From: G963677485 sp964519405
GTDB taxonomy: Bacteria; Armatimonadota; HRBIN16
Assembly (NCBI GenBank): GCA_964519405.1
Contig: CAZFLA010000038.1
Location: 1 to 25,422 of the forward strand
DNA length: 25,422 nt
Reading direction: 5' to 3'
This document shows, piece after piece, positions 7,416 through 14,505 of this stretch. Under the pieces are notes generated by a model. It worked only from the letters and a program-made list of their open reading frames with translations, had not been told where the DNA came from and did no database searches. The stretch's first letter is position 1, and each line of letters starts with the position of its first letter. The translations under genes were made by a program, and so were the position numbers.

Positions 7416-8303
7416 ATGACCTTCCAGGACCTGTTACTAACTCTTGAAAACTATTGGTCCAAGCAGGGCTGCCTCATCATGCAACCGTATGATGTGGAGG
7501 TCGGTGCAGGAACCAACTCACCATACACCACGCTGCGAAGCCTCGGCCCAGAGCCGTGGAACGTAGCCTATGTTCAACCATCGCGACGCCCTGCTGATGG
7601 ACGTTACGGCCGCAATCCGATGCGTGTGCAGCACTACTACCAGTATCAAGTGATCATGAAACCTGCGCCGGACAATATCGTGGACCTGTATATGGACAGC
7701 CTGCGTGCTCTAGGTATCGATCCCTTGCAGCATGACATTCGGCTTGTTGAGGACGACTGGGAAGCTCCAACGTTAGGGGCCTCTGGCGTTGGTTGGGAAG
7801 TTTGGTTGGACGGCACTGAAATCACCCAGTTCACGTTCTTCCAGCAGATGGGCGGCGTGGAATGTAAACCGGTGTGTTCCGAGATCACTTACGGAACAGA
7901 GCGTTTGGCAATGTGCCTTCAGAAAGCCACCAGTATTTGGGAGCTTGAGTGGGCCCACGGCGTTAAATACGGTGATGTGGAGTTTGAAGCCGAAGTAGAC
8001 AACAACTACTATAACTTCGAGCTGGCTAACACCGATGTGCTATTTGGCATGTTTGATAAGTTTGAATCGGAAAGTAAAAGAGTCTGTGCCGAAGGACGGG
8101 TATATCCCGCGTTTGACCTGGCACTAAAGACAAGCCATGTATTTAACCTTCTTGATGCTCGCGGAAGCATATCGGTGACGGAACGAGCGAGTTTCATCAA
8201 CCGCATTCGCGCACTCAGCCGCGGCTGCTGCATGAAATGGATTGAACGCCGTGAAGCCGCTGGCTGGCCGCTGTTGAAAACTCAAGAAGGGGGTGCCAAA
8301 TAA
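7416..8303 (+). CDS. glyQ: Glycyl-tRNA synthetase alpha subunit
   Basis: The 295-aa product charges tRNA-Gly with glycine as the catalytic half of the alpha2beta2 enzyme in the cytoplasm. The start is ATG at 7416 with AGGTGG just upstream and the family-typical N-terminus (TFQDLLLTLENYW, QGCLIMQPYDVEVGAGT). The extra 29 codons readable upstream run through a leader hairpin and are not coding. Class II core motifs are visible: YVQPSRRPADGRYGRNP (52-68), LVEDDWEAPTLGASGVGWEV (110-129) and TYGTERLAM (158-166). Length is normal for the family. Its stop overlaps the glyS start (TAATG), ensuring matched subunit synthesis. Confidence 0.97.
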   Translation: MTFQDLLLTLENYWSKQGCLIMQPYDVEVGAGTNSPYTTLRSLGPEPWNVAYVQPSRRPADGRYGRNPMRVQHYYQYQVIMKPAPDNIVDLYMDSLRALGIDPLQHDIRLVEDDWEAPTLGASGVGWEVWLDGTEITQFTFFQQMGGVECKPVCSEITYGTERLAMCLQKATSIWELEWAHGVKYGDVEFEAEVDNNYYNFELANTDVLFGMFDKFESESKRVCAEGRVYPAFDLALKTSHVFNLLDARGSISVTERASFINRIRALSRGCCMKWIERREAAGWPLLKTQEGGAK

Positions 8304-10417
8304 TGGCTGATATACTACTGGAAATTGGTACTGAAGAAGTACCTGTAAACAGCCAACCATTGGCTATCTCACAGATGAAAGCATCTTTCGCACAGCGTCT
8401 GAACGATGCGCGCGTGAGTTTCGCGGGTATCGAGGGGTATCACACACCACGGCGCCTCGTGATCAAGCTTACCGGCGTTGCTGACAGTCAGACTGATATT
8501 ACCCGTGAGAACAAGGGACCGTCTGCATCTGTAGCCTTCAAAGATGGAAAACCAACACCTGCCGCTATGGGTTTTGCCAAGAAACAAGGCGTGGATGTGA
8601 GTGAGCTGAAAGTGGTGGAAACACCTCAAGGCGCTTATGTTGCATATGATGTCTTTGAAAAAGGCCGACCATCGGGTGATGTGTTTGCGGAGATGGTTCC
8701 TGATGTATTGAAGAGCCTCACCTTCCCGAAGATGATGCGCTGGGGCTGGAGCAACATGCGGTTTGTGCGTCCAGTTCGTTGGATAGTGGCACTCTGCGGT
8801 GATGCCGTGCTTCCTATCGAAGTTGAAGGAGTGACCAGCGGACGAATCAGCCGCGGTCATCGATTCCTGCATACGCAGCCTGTGGAGATTCCTTGCATCA
8901 ACTGCTACTCCAAGAAGCTGGATGAGGCATTCGTTGTAGTCGACCAGGATCTGCGCCAGAAGATGATCGTGGAGCAGACCAACGCGGTTGCCGCTGCTGC
9001 TGGTGCCAAAGTTGACTGGGAAGCAGATCATCTGCAGGACCTGCTTGATGAGGTGACAAACCTCGTTGAGTATCCAACCGCAGTCGTGGGGCAGTTTGAT
9101 GAGGAGTATCTGGAGCTTCCTGACGTGGTGTTGATCACCGCCATGAAGAAACATCAGCGATACTTCCCGATGCGCAACGCAGACGGCGAACTGATCAACG
9201 CGTTTGTGTCCATCCGCAATGGTAATGCTGATTATCTTGATGTGGTCAAAGAGGGATACGAGTCTGTGCTTCGCGCACGCTTTAACGACGCTCGCTTCTT
9301 CTTTGAGAGGGATCTGGCTCATAAATTCGACGAATTCGTGCCGAAGCTAGACCGTATGGTCTTCCAAGAGAAGCTTGGCACATTGCTGAACAAGACCAAC
9401 CGGTTGATGGCTCTGGCTAAGATGTTCGCAGCAAAGGCTGGATTGGACGAAGCCGACGCCGTGCGTGCCGCTGAGCTGTGCAAAGCTGACCAGGCTACCG
9501 AAATGGTGATGGAGCTGCCAGCCCTGCAAGGATATGTCGGCCGTGAGTATTCCTTACGCAGTGAGGAAAAAGCCGAAGTCGCCGAGGCGATACTTGAGCA
9601 CTACCTGCCGAGGAGCGCTGGCGGCGCACTGCCGAACAGCCTGCTAGGACAATTCATGGCAGCCATCGATAGGGTTGATACGCTGGTTGGCTATGTGGCT
9701 GCTCAGAAGATCGTGCCTAAGGGATCCGGCGACCCGTTTGGGCTGCGCCGTGCGGCACAAGGGCTGCTGCATTTGCTGAGTGTCAGCGCTTCTATGCCTG
9801 TGCTTGCAGATCTGATAGACGGCGCGGTGGAAGTGTATAAGCAGCAGGGAATCGAAGCCAGCAGCGAAGGTGTGAAGCTGTTAACCGATTTGTGTGCTCA
9901 GCGTCTGGGCGTCATCCTCGAAGAGGATGGCAGCAGTTTCGATCAGATGCAGGCAGTGTTGGCCGATGACTGCGAACCTCGTTTCGCGCGAGCCAAAGCG
10001 GTATTGCTCAGCTCTGCTGATGCGGCATCTTTGACACCATTGGTTCAAGCCGCGACGCGTGTGCGCAATATTCTTAAGAGTGCCGAAGCGGCTAGCGTCG
10101 TGGACACTTCTGTGCCCACATGCTGCAAGACGCTTTATGCGCAAATGACAGAAAGCAAGATCGTGAAGGACGCTGAGGCTGCGCTGTTTGCTGCATGCAA
10201 AGAGGCCGCACCATCCGTTCGCGATGCTTTTAAGGCTGAAAATGCAGAAGGTTTAGTTGCTGCATTACAGAGTTTGGTGCAGCCCGTCAACTCTTTCTTT
10301 GATGACGTCAAAGTTATGGATGACGACGCTGATGTCAAGAAAAACCGCCTGCTGATTTTGGCAGCGGCCGACTCGATGTTCCGCAAGTTTGCGGACTTTA
10401 GCAAACTCGATATGTAA
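8303..10417 (+). CDS. glyS: Glycyl-tRNA synthetase beta subunit
   Basis: The 704-aa product is of normal length and is the tRNA-binding subunit paired with GlyQ. The N-terminus ILLEIGTEEVP is diagnostic. Further family signatures are YHTPRRLVIKLTGV, FPKMMRWGWSNMRFVRPVRW, MKKHQRYFPMRNADGELI, GNADYLDVVKEGYESVLRAR, an HD-like segment ELCKADQATEMVMELPALQG, DPFGLRRAAQGL, and a C-terminal DALR-type anticodon-binding region ending VNSFFDDVKVMDDDADVKKN. No frame breaks are seen. Translation is coupled to glyQ by the 1-nt overlap. A strong intrinsic terminator follows 4 nt after the stop, so the operon is bicistronic. Confidence 0.97.
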   Translation: MADILLEIGTEEVPVNSQPLAISQMKASFAQRLNDARVSFAGIEGYHTPRRLVIKLTGVADSQTDITRENKGPSASVAFKDGKPTPAAMGFAKKQGVDVSELKVVETPQGAYVAYDVFEKGRPSGDVFAEMVPDVLKSLTFPKMMRWGWSNMRFVRPVRWIVALCGDAVLPIEVEGVTSGRISRGHRFLHTQPVEIPCINCYSKKLDEAFVVVDQDLRQKMIVEQTNAVAAAAGAKVDWEADHLQDLLDEVTNLVEYPTAVVGQFDEEYLELPDVVLITAMKKHQRYFPMRNADGELINAFVSIRNGNADYLDVVKEGYESVLRARFNDARFFFERDLAHKFDEFVPKLDRMVFQEKLGTLLNKTNRLMALAKMFAAKAGLDEADAVRAAELCKADQATEMVMELPALQGYVGREYSLRSEEKAEVAEAILEHYLPRSAGGALPNSLLGQFMAAIDRVDTLVGYVAAQKIVPKGSGDPFGLRRAAQGLLHLLSVSASMPVLADLIDGAVEVYKQQGIEASSEGVKLLTDLCAQRLGVILEEDGSSFDQMQAVLADDCEPRFARAKAVLLSSADAASLTPLVQAATRVRNILKSAEAASVVDTSVPTCCKTLYAQMTESKIVKDAEAALFAACKEAAPSVRDAFKAENAEGLVAALQSLVQPVNSFFDDVKVMDDDADVKKNRLLILAAADSMFRKFADFSKLDM

Positions 10418-10420
10418 CGA

Positions 10421-10462
10421 AAACACGAAAGCGGGGCTATATGCCTCGCTTTTGTGTTTTTT
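10421..10462 (+). terminator. Intrinsic terminator of glyQS
   Basis: A 17-bp stem (10421-10437 with 10443-10459, two G-U pairs) and a 5-nt loop TATAT are followed by an uninterrupted T run (10457-10462). It ends only 29 nt before the purH start codon. Confidence 0.9.
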
Positions 10463-10491
10463 AACCACTCTACGAAACTGGAGAAAATAAC

Positions 10492-12069
10492 ATGGATATA
10501 AAAATAAAACGAGCGCTGTTAAGCGTCAGCGACAAAACCGGCTTAGTGCCATTTGCCAAAGCGCTTGCTGATCGCGGTGTGGTGATGATATCCACAGGAG
10601 GCACTGCGAAAGCTTTGACTGCTGCGGGAATCAATGTGATCCCAATAGATCAAATCACTGGCTTCCCTGAAATGATGGATGGCCGAGTGAAGACTTTGCA
10701 TCCCGCTGTGCATGGGGGACTGTTGGCTGACCGCCGTAAGCCTGCGCATATGGAAGCATTGGCGGGTATGGGCTACGAGCCGATTGACCTGGTGTGCGTC
10801 AACCTGTATCCCTTTGAGAGCACCGTTTCGAAACCTGATGTGTCCATTGACGATGCCGTTGAGAACATCGATATCGGTGGACCCAGCATGGTGCGAAGTG
10901 CTGCTAAGAACCATCACGCGGTTGCCGTTGTCACTGATCCTAACGACTACGAAGCGATCATGGCTGAGCTGGATGCAAAAGACGGTGCGTTGGGACTGCA
11001 AACCCGTCAGAAATTGTGCGTGAAGGCATATGCGCACACCAGCTTCTATGACGCTCAGATTGCCGCTTTCCTGCGCTCGAAATACACCCCAGAACAGCAG
11101 TTCCCTGGTGAGTATACTGTGCCGATGCGAAAAGCGCAGGAACTGCGATATGGCGAGAACCCTCATCAAAAAGCAGCTTTCTACAAATACCCAGGCTTTA
11201 AGGAGAGCAGCATAGCCAACGCCGAGACTCTGGAAGGCAAAGCACTAAGTTATAACAACTATCTTGATGCTGACGCGGCACTTGAAGCCGTCAAAGAGTG
11301 GGCTGGCGAGGAACCAACCTGCGTCATCGTGAAGCACACTAATCCTTGTGGTATCGCACAGCGCGCATCGGCAGTTGATGCCGTCAAAGCCGTCCGAGAA
11401 GCCGATCCCATCAGTGCGTTTGGCGGAATCCTTGCTCTGAATGTGCCTGTTGACGGTGATATCGCGAATGAGATCACGGCCCCGAACACATTCCTGGAGG
11501 TTGTGATCGCTCCTGCATTCACCGAAGAGGCCATCAAGGTTCTCACCACCAAGAAGAAATGGGGAGCCAATCTGCGGTTGATGGTTACTGGTGAGCTAGC
11601 CAAAGCCAAAGAGGGGATGGTCGTTCGCGGACTGACCGGCGGCGCACTCGTTCAAGAGCGCGACACCGCACAGACGGCTGCCGATGAGCTGAAGGTTGTG
11701 ACCAAGCGACAGCCTACAGCCGAGGAGATTCAATCGATGTTATTTGCATGGCGCTGTGTGAAGCACGTAAAGTCAAACGCGATTGCGTTCGCTAAAGACC
11801 GTGTGTTGATTGGCGCTGGTGCAGGGCAGATGAACCGCGTTCAGTCGGTGCGCTTGGCTGCAGAGCACTCGGGCGAGCGGGCACAGGGTGCAGTGCTGGC
11901 CAGCGACGCCTTCTTCCCGTTTGCAGATAACATCGAAGCCGCTGCGGCAGCAGGTATCACCGCTGTGATACAGCCTGGCGGAAGCAAGAAGGACGCTGAG
12001 GTCATCGAAGCTGCTGATAAACTCGGCATGGCGATGGTGTTCACCGGCATACGGCACTTCCGACACTAG
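10492..12069 (+). CDS. purH: Bifunctional AICAR formyltransferase / IMP cyclohydrolase
   Basis: The 525-aa product carries out the last two steps of de novo IMP synthesis: formylation of AICAR with 10-formyl-tetrahydrofolate, then ring closure. The N-terminal MGS-like cyclohydrolase domain (about 1-150) shows ISTGGTAKAL and DGRVKTLHPAVHGGLLA. The AICARFT domain (about 200-525) shows LRYGENPHQKAAFY, the catalytic KHTNPCG (K281-H282), DPISAFGG, KHVKSNAIAFAKD, GAGQMNRV and the terminal GIRHFRH. Length and order match the family. The ribosome binding site GGAG is 8 nt upstream of ATG. It directly follows the glyQS terminator, so it needs either its own promoter or read-through. Confidence 0.97.
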   Translation: MDIKIKRALLSVSDKTGLVPFAKALADRGVVMISTGGTAKALTAAGINVIPIDQITGFPEMMDGRVKTLHPAVHGGLLADRRKPAHMEALAGMGYEPIDLVCVNLYPFESTVSKPDVSIDDAVENIDIGGPSMVRSAAKNHHAVAVVTDPNDYEAIMAELDAKDGALGLQTRQKLCVKAYAHTSFYDAQIAAFLRSKYTPEQQFPGEYTVPMRKAQELRYGENPHQKAAFYKYPGFKESSIANAETLEGKALSYNNYLDADAALEAVKEWAGEEPTCVIVKHTNPCGIAQRASAVDAVKAVREADPISAFGGILALNVPVDGDIANEITAPNTFLEVVIAPAFTEEAIKVLTTKKKWGANLRLMVTGELAKAKEGMVVRGLTGGALVQERDTAQTAADELKVVTKRQPTAEEIQSMLFAWRCVKHVKSNAIAFAKDRVLIGAGAGQMNRVQSVRLAAEHSGERAQGAVLASDAFFPFADNIEAAAAAGITAVIQPGGSKKDAEVIEAADKLGMAMVFTGIRHFRH

Positions 12070-12098
12070 AGAGTGTACGTTGGGGGCGTGTTTCCTGA

Positions 12099-12136
12099 AA
12101 CCGCAGATTGGGGTAGCTCTATCCTAGTCTGCGGTT
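12099..12136 (+). terminator. Hairpin after purH
   Basis: A perfect 9-bp outer stem, AACCGCAGA (12099-12107) with TCTGCGGTT (12128-12136), contains a further partly paired inner segment (GGGTAG with CTATCC). It lies 29 nt after the purH stop. The U-tract is poor, so terminator strength is uncertain. Confidence 0.6.
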
Positions 12137-12316
12137 AATTGTGTAATTCTATGTCATCGACATGCCGGATCCCTAGGTAACTTATATGTATGGGCGCCGG
12201 ACGGAATATACATATGACCTTATTAGGTGCTTATCCTCTATATTTATACTGCTATCTGAAGTAAGTTATATAGATTCATCATCAGTGTTGCTTTAACCGA
12301 GATTACTGTCTATTCA

Positions 12317-12535
12317 TTACATGCTCTGATCATATCGAGTAGGGCTCAATATAAACATAATATGATATAGTTGTTGACCAAATATCGTTTCGTGACGCTG
12401 TTTTTTTGTGTAGCCGCCATGCAAAAAAATGCCATACACATCAACCACTGTGGCCAAACGGAATGGATAATTGCGTGATTTATCGCAGTAGGTGATGTAT
12501 CGTTGATGCAACCAAGTAATAATACCAGTTTTCAT
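12317..12535 (-). CDS. Possible short protein of unknown function, maybe translated from a leaderless mRNA
   Basis: The ORF from ATG at 12535 encodes 72 aa starting MKTGIITWLHQRYITYC, rich in aromatic and basic residues. A TTG two codons upstream extends it to 74. I do not recognise the protein and see no domain. The case for a gene rests on a promoter-like sequence immediately upstream (TTGACT, 17 bp, TACTAT), which would put the transcription start at or within a few bases of the ATG, leaving no room for a ribosome binding site. The composition matches the surrounding AT-rich gap rather than the coding genes, so it may be chance or a remnant. Confidence 0.25.
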   Translation of the reverse strand: MKTGIITWLHQRYITYCDKSRNYPFRLATVVDVYGIFLHGGYTKKQRHETIFGQQLYHIMFILSPTRYDQSM

Positions 12536-12540
12536 TTTCA

Positions 12541-12569
12541 ATAGTATACTATTCCAATAATGTAGTCAA
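12541..12569 (-). promoter_or_regulatory. Sigma70-like promoter, minus strand
   Basis: Read on the minus strand, TTGACT (12569-12564) is followed 17 bp later by TACTAT (12546-12541), or 15 bp later by TATACT (12548-12543). Transcription would begin close to the ATG at 12535. Confidence 0.4.
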
Positions 12570-12709
12570 TTATCATACAATTTTATCATTCGATAGGTAT
12601 AATAATGTCAGGAAAAAGCAATTACGATTAACTAGATATTGTCAACAAACTACGTTTTATTGCTCTCATTCTGGTCTAGAAATCGTACAAAAACCAGGGA
12701 GGTAATACG

Positions 12710-13354
12710 ATGTCACATCGTCAAGCATTTACTCTCATTGAGCTGTTGGTAGTAGTGGCTATCATCGGCGTTCTGGCAGGTATTCTCTTTCCGGTTGTGG
12801 CAGGCGTGCGTAGAAGGAGCAAACAAACGGTATGCATATCGAACCTGCACCAGTGTAGCGTAGCCATCAAATTGTATATGGATGACAATGAAACTAATGT
12901 CCCGCCCGACGATACAATGACTCGGCAGCTTATGGAAAAGGTACCTACCTGTTGTCCCAATGACACGGAATGGAGCAAAGGCTGTACACAGCAATTCGGT
13001 TTGCCGTTTATAGGCTCTTACGCGTATACGCGTTCAATACCTGTATGGAAAGATGCACCTTATCAAGATGTCTCCGCATATTATAATAACACTAAAATGG
13101 TGTGGATGGTTGATATTTTTCATGGCTCCCAGATTCCGGCACCATACTATGCTGGTAAGGAAACGATCATGCAGTATGCGGAACGGGTGACGAAGTCCAA
13201 TCAACCTGATGATCGTACTATGGTGCCTAATAGTATGCTCATGCTCTATGATGATGGATCGGTTAAAACAATAAGAACTAATAGTCGATATATTATGATG
13301 TGGCAACCGATCTTTATGTATCCACAGAAATACTTCCATGAAGACGGAAGCTAA
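12710..13354 (+). CDS. Prepilin-like protein with type IV pilin / type II secretion leader
   Basis: The 214-aa product has a short basic leader MSHRQA, followed by FTLIELLVVVAIIGVLAGIL, the class III prepilin signature with Glu at +5. The residue at -1 is Ala rather than Gly. A single N-terminal helix (about 7-30) would pack into a pilus or pseudopilus after cleavage by a PilD-type peptidase. The remaining ~180 residues are globular, with CISNLHQCSVAIKLYMDDNE (about 42-61) as in the large prepilin-like families of Armatimonadota and Planctomycetota, and a late YDDGSVKTI element. The usual H-X9-DG ending is only loosely recognisable. The ribosome binding site GGGAGGT is well placed. No pilus assembly genes are nearby, so it may be one of many dispersed copies. 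Confidence 0.85.
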   Translation: MSHRQAFTLIELLVVVAIIGVLAGILFPVVAGVRRRSKQTVCISNLHQCSVAIKLYMDDNETNVPPDDTMTRQLMEKVPTCCPNDTEWSKGCTQQFGLPFIGSYAYTRSIPVWKDAPYQDVSAYYNNTKMVWMVDIFHGSQIPAPYYAGKETIMQYAERVTKSNQPDDRTMVPNSMLMLYDDGSVKTIRTNSRYIMMWQPIFMYPQKYFHEDGS

Positions 13355-13444
13355 TCGAAAACACCAACCTAAGCTACACCATCTGTAACAAATTCGCATG
13401 CGCTGATGCATGTCAAAAGCAAGTATCATATGGAGGTTTATACT

Positions 13445-13957
13445 ATGTCTGTTATCATCAGCGGGATATCTCGCGTTGTTGTTAATGCGCAAAAAAGCTA
13501 CCAGAGATTCATTGATGCGTGTATAGAGAACTCAGTCAGGAACATGCTCTACTTCCGTGGCTTATTAATTGCAGGTGGTGTCAGCATGCTAACAGGACTC
13601 ATCATTCATGTCGTGCATGGAGACGACATAACGCTACGGTATTTGGGAGTTATGTTTCTAACTAGTTTTATGTTGTCTTTTTTGGTTATTAGTATCGCTT
13701 TCCTGACAAAAAGATACTGGCCAGTGATTGCTGCACTCTATTTGTTTATTTTGGCGTATAGTGTGTTCATCATCAGCTACTTCGTGGATATGAAACCCAA
13801 TCAATCATTGTGGGAAGTGATATGGTTTGTAAAGTGGTTGTTCGTTGGACCATTGCTGATTCTTGGTTCCTCGTCTTTCGCGTTTTATAAGTATTGCGTT
13901 GTGATGGGGCTTCCTCTACCGGAAAGCCGTGGTTGGCGTATTAGGTCGCGGGAATAG
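13445..13957 (+). CDS. Four-helix integral membrane protein of unknown function
   Basis: The start is ATG at 13445, because GGAGG lies 8 nt upstream; the longer 183-aa reading would begin before this site. The 170-aa product has an amphipathic N-terminus (about 1-30) and four hydrophobic segments: GLLIAGGVSMLTGLIIHVV (about 39-57), YLGVMFLTSFMLSFLVISIA (about 65-84), VIAALYLFILAYSVFIISYF (about 93-112) and WLFVGPLLILGSSSFAFY (about 129-146). A short charged cytoplasmic tail follows. I recognise no family and see no catalytic motif. It lies 90 bp after the prepilin-like gene on the same strand, so the two may be co-transcribed. Confidence 0.65.
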   Translation: MSVIISGISRVVVNAQKSYQRFIDACIENSVRNMLYFRGLLIAGGVSMLTGLIIHVVHGDDITLRYLGVMFLTSFMLSFLVISIAFLTKRYWPVIAALYLFILAYSVFIISYFVDMKPNQSLWEVIWFVKWLFVGPLLILGSSSFAFYKYCVVMGLPLPESRGWRIRSRE

Positions 13958-14002
13958 GTTCTGTTAACGCAAGTCGAACAAAATGCGGTTGCCATTACGC
14001 TG

Positions 14003-14030
14003 CATGGGGCGGTTGCAAAGCCGTCCCATG
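14003..14030 (+). terminator. Hairpin downstream of the membrane-protein gene
   Basis: A 10-bp stem (CATGGGGCGG, 14003-14012, with CCGTCCCATG, 14021-14030; one G-U pair) has an 8-nt loop. No U-run follows. A second inverted repeat, ATCGGACT (14039-14046) with AGTCCGAT (14069-14076), lies just downstream. They may act together as a terminator region. Confidence 0.4.
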
Positions 14031-14171
14031 TAAGTGATATCGGACTGTATGGACGGATCAGTCTGATCAGTCCGATGACGCCCCCCGATCCCTGATCACA
14101 TAAACTACAACCACTAGTTAGCAATTAAAGAACCACCATCTAACCACCGCCATTCGCTTATATGATCTGGT

Positions 14172-14197
14172 AATATATGAACAGATACTCATATATT
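14172..14197 (+). promoter_or_regulatory. Operator/promoter of the zinc operon (ArsR/SmtB-type inverted repeat)
   Basis: A perfect 9-bp inverted repeat AATATATGA (14172-14180) and TCATATATT (14189-14197) has an 8-nt spacer and ends 11 nt before the repressor start. AT-rich inverted repeats containing ATATGAA half-sites are typical of SmtB/CzrA-family operators. A possible -10 (TATGAA, 14176-14181) lies inside it, 17 bp after a weak TTCGCT, so bound repressor would block polymerase. Autoregulation relieved by zinc is inferred. Confidence 0.65.
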
Positions 14198-14208
14198 CAG
14201 GTGACGCA

Positions 14209-14505
14209 ATGGATAACCAAAAGGCGTGGGAATCAATGGCGCAGATGTTTTCGGCATTAGGCGACCCTACACGGTTGAAATTGGTGGGTGCGCTGATGGA
14301 CGGGCCAAAATGTGTTCATGAACTCAGCGAGTTGGCAAATATCAGCGAAAGTGCGGCATCGCATCAGCTCCGCACCTTGCGGTTATTAAGGCTGGTGACT
14401 TTCCAACGGCAAGGGCAGCATATCATCTACACATTGAATGACGACCATGTGTATCGTCTTGTGGAGCAGGCCAGGGAGCATGCAATGGAGGAGACACATG
14501 AGTAA
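14209..14505 (+). CDS. ArsR/SmtB-family metal-responsive repressor (zinc-type alpha5 site)
   Basis: The 98-aa product is a winged-helix dimeric repressor. ALGDPTRLKLVGALM (about 16-30) opens the fold, and ISESAASHQLRTLRLLRLV is the recognition helix-turn-helix, nearly identical in pattern to cyanobacterial SmtB. The C-terminal helix reads D-x-H-x10-H-x2-E (within NDDHVYRLVEQAREHAMEE), which matches the alpha5 zinc site of SmtB (Asp104, His106, His117, Glu120). The alpha3 position has a lone Cys (PKCVHEL) instead of the C-x-C used for As/Cd/Pb sensing. Zn(II), perhaps also Co(II) or Cd(II), is therefore the likely inducer. AGGTG lies 5 nt upstream of the start. It overlaps the ATPase gene by 8 nt. 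Confidence 0.92.
   Translation: MDNQKAWESMAQMFSALGDPTRLKLVGALMDGPKCVHELSELANISESAASHQLRTLRLLRLVTFQRQGQHIIYTLNDDHVYRLVEQAREHAMEETHE

Larger units (their letters stand above)
12137..12709. other. AT-rich intergenic region of about 570 bp
   Basis: This gap is much richer in A and T than the flanking genes. It contains an inverted repeat ATATGTAT (12184-12191) with ATACATAT (12208-12215), a possible minus-strand promoter and short ORF (12317-12569), and a TATAAT at 12598-12603 without a good -35 partner on the plus strand. No tRNA, rRNA or transposase remnant is visible. Confidence 0.6.

Noticed and set aside
8369..9322. 317-codon open frame antisense to glyS
   Set aside because: It lies wholly inside a clearly homologous glyS frame, has no ribosome binding site of note and translates to a low-complexity His/Cys/Leu-rich protein, as expected from codon bias on the opposite strand.
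10543..11169. 208-codon open frame antisense to purH
   Set aside because: It mirrors the conserved purH coding frame and shows no recognisable domain or start signal.
12598..12603. Perfect TATAAT as a promoter for the prepilin gene
   Set aside because: No acceptable -35 hexamer or extended -10 TG lies at the right distance, and TATAAT is expected by chance in such AT-rich DNA.
13958..14171. tRNA or small structured RNA in the gap before the zinc operon
   Set aside because: Two inverted repeats are present, but no cloverleaf, TTCGA-type loop or acceptor pairing could be found.
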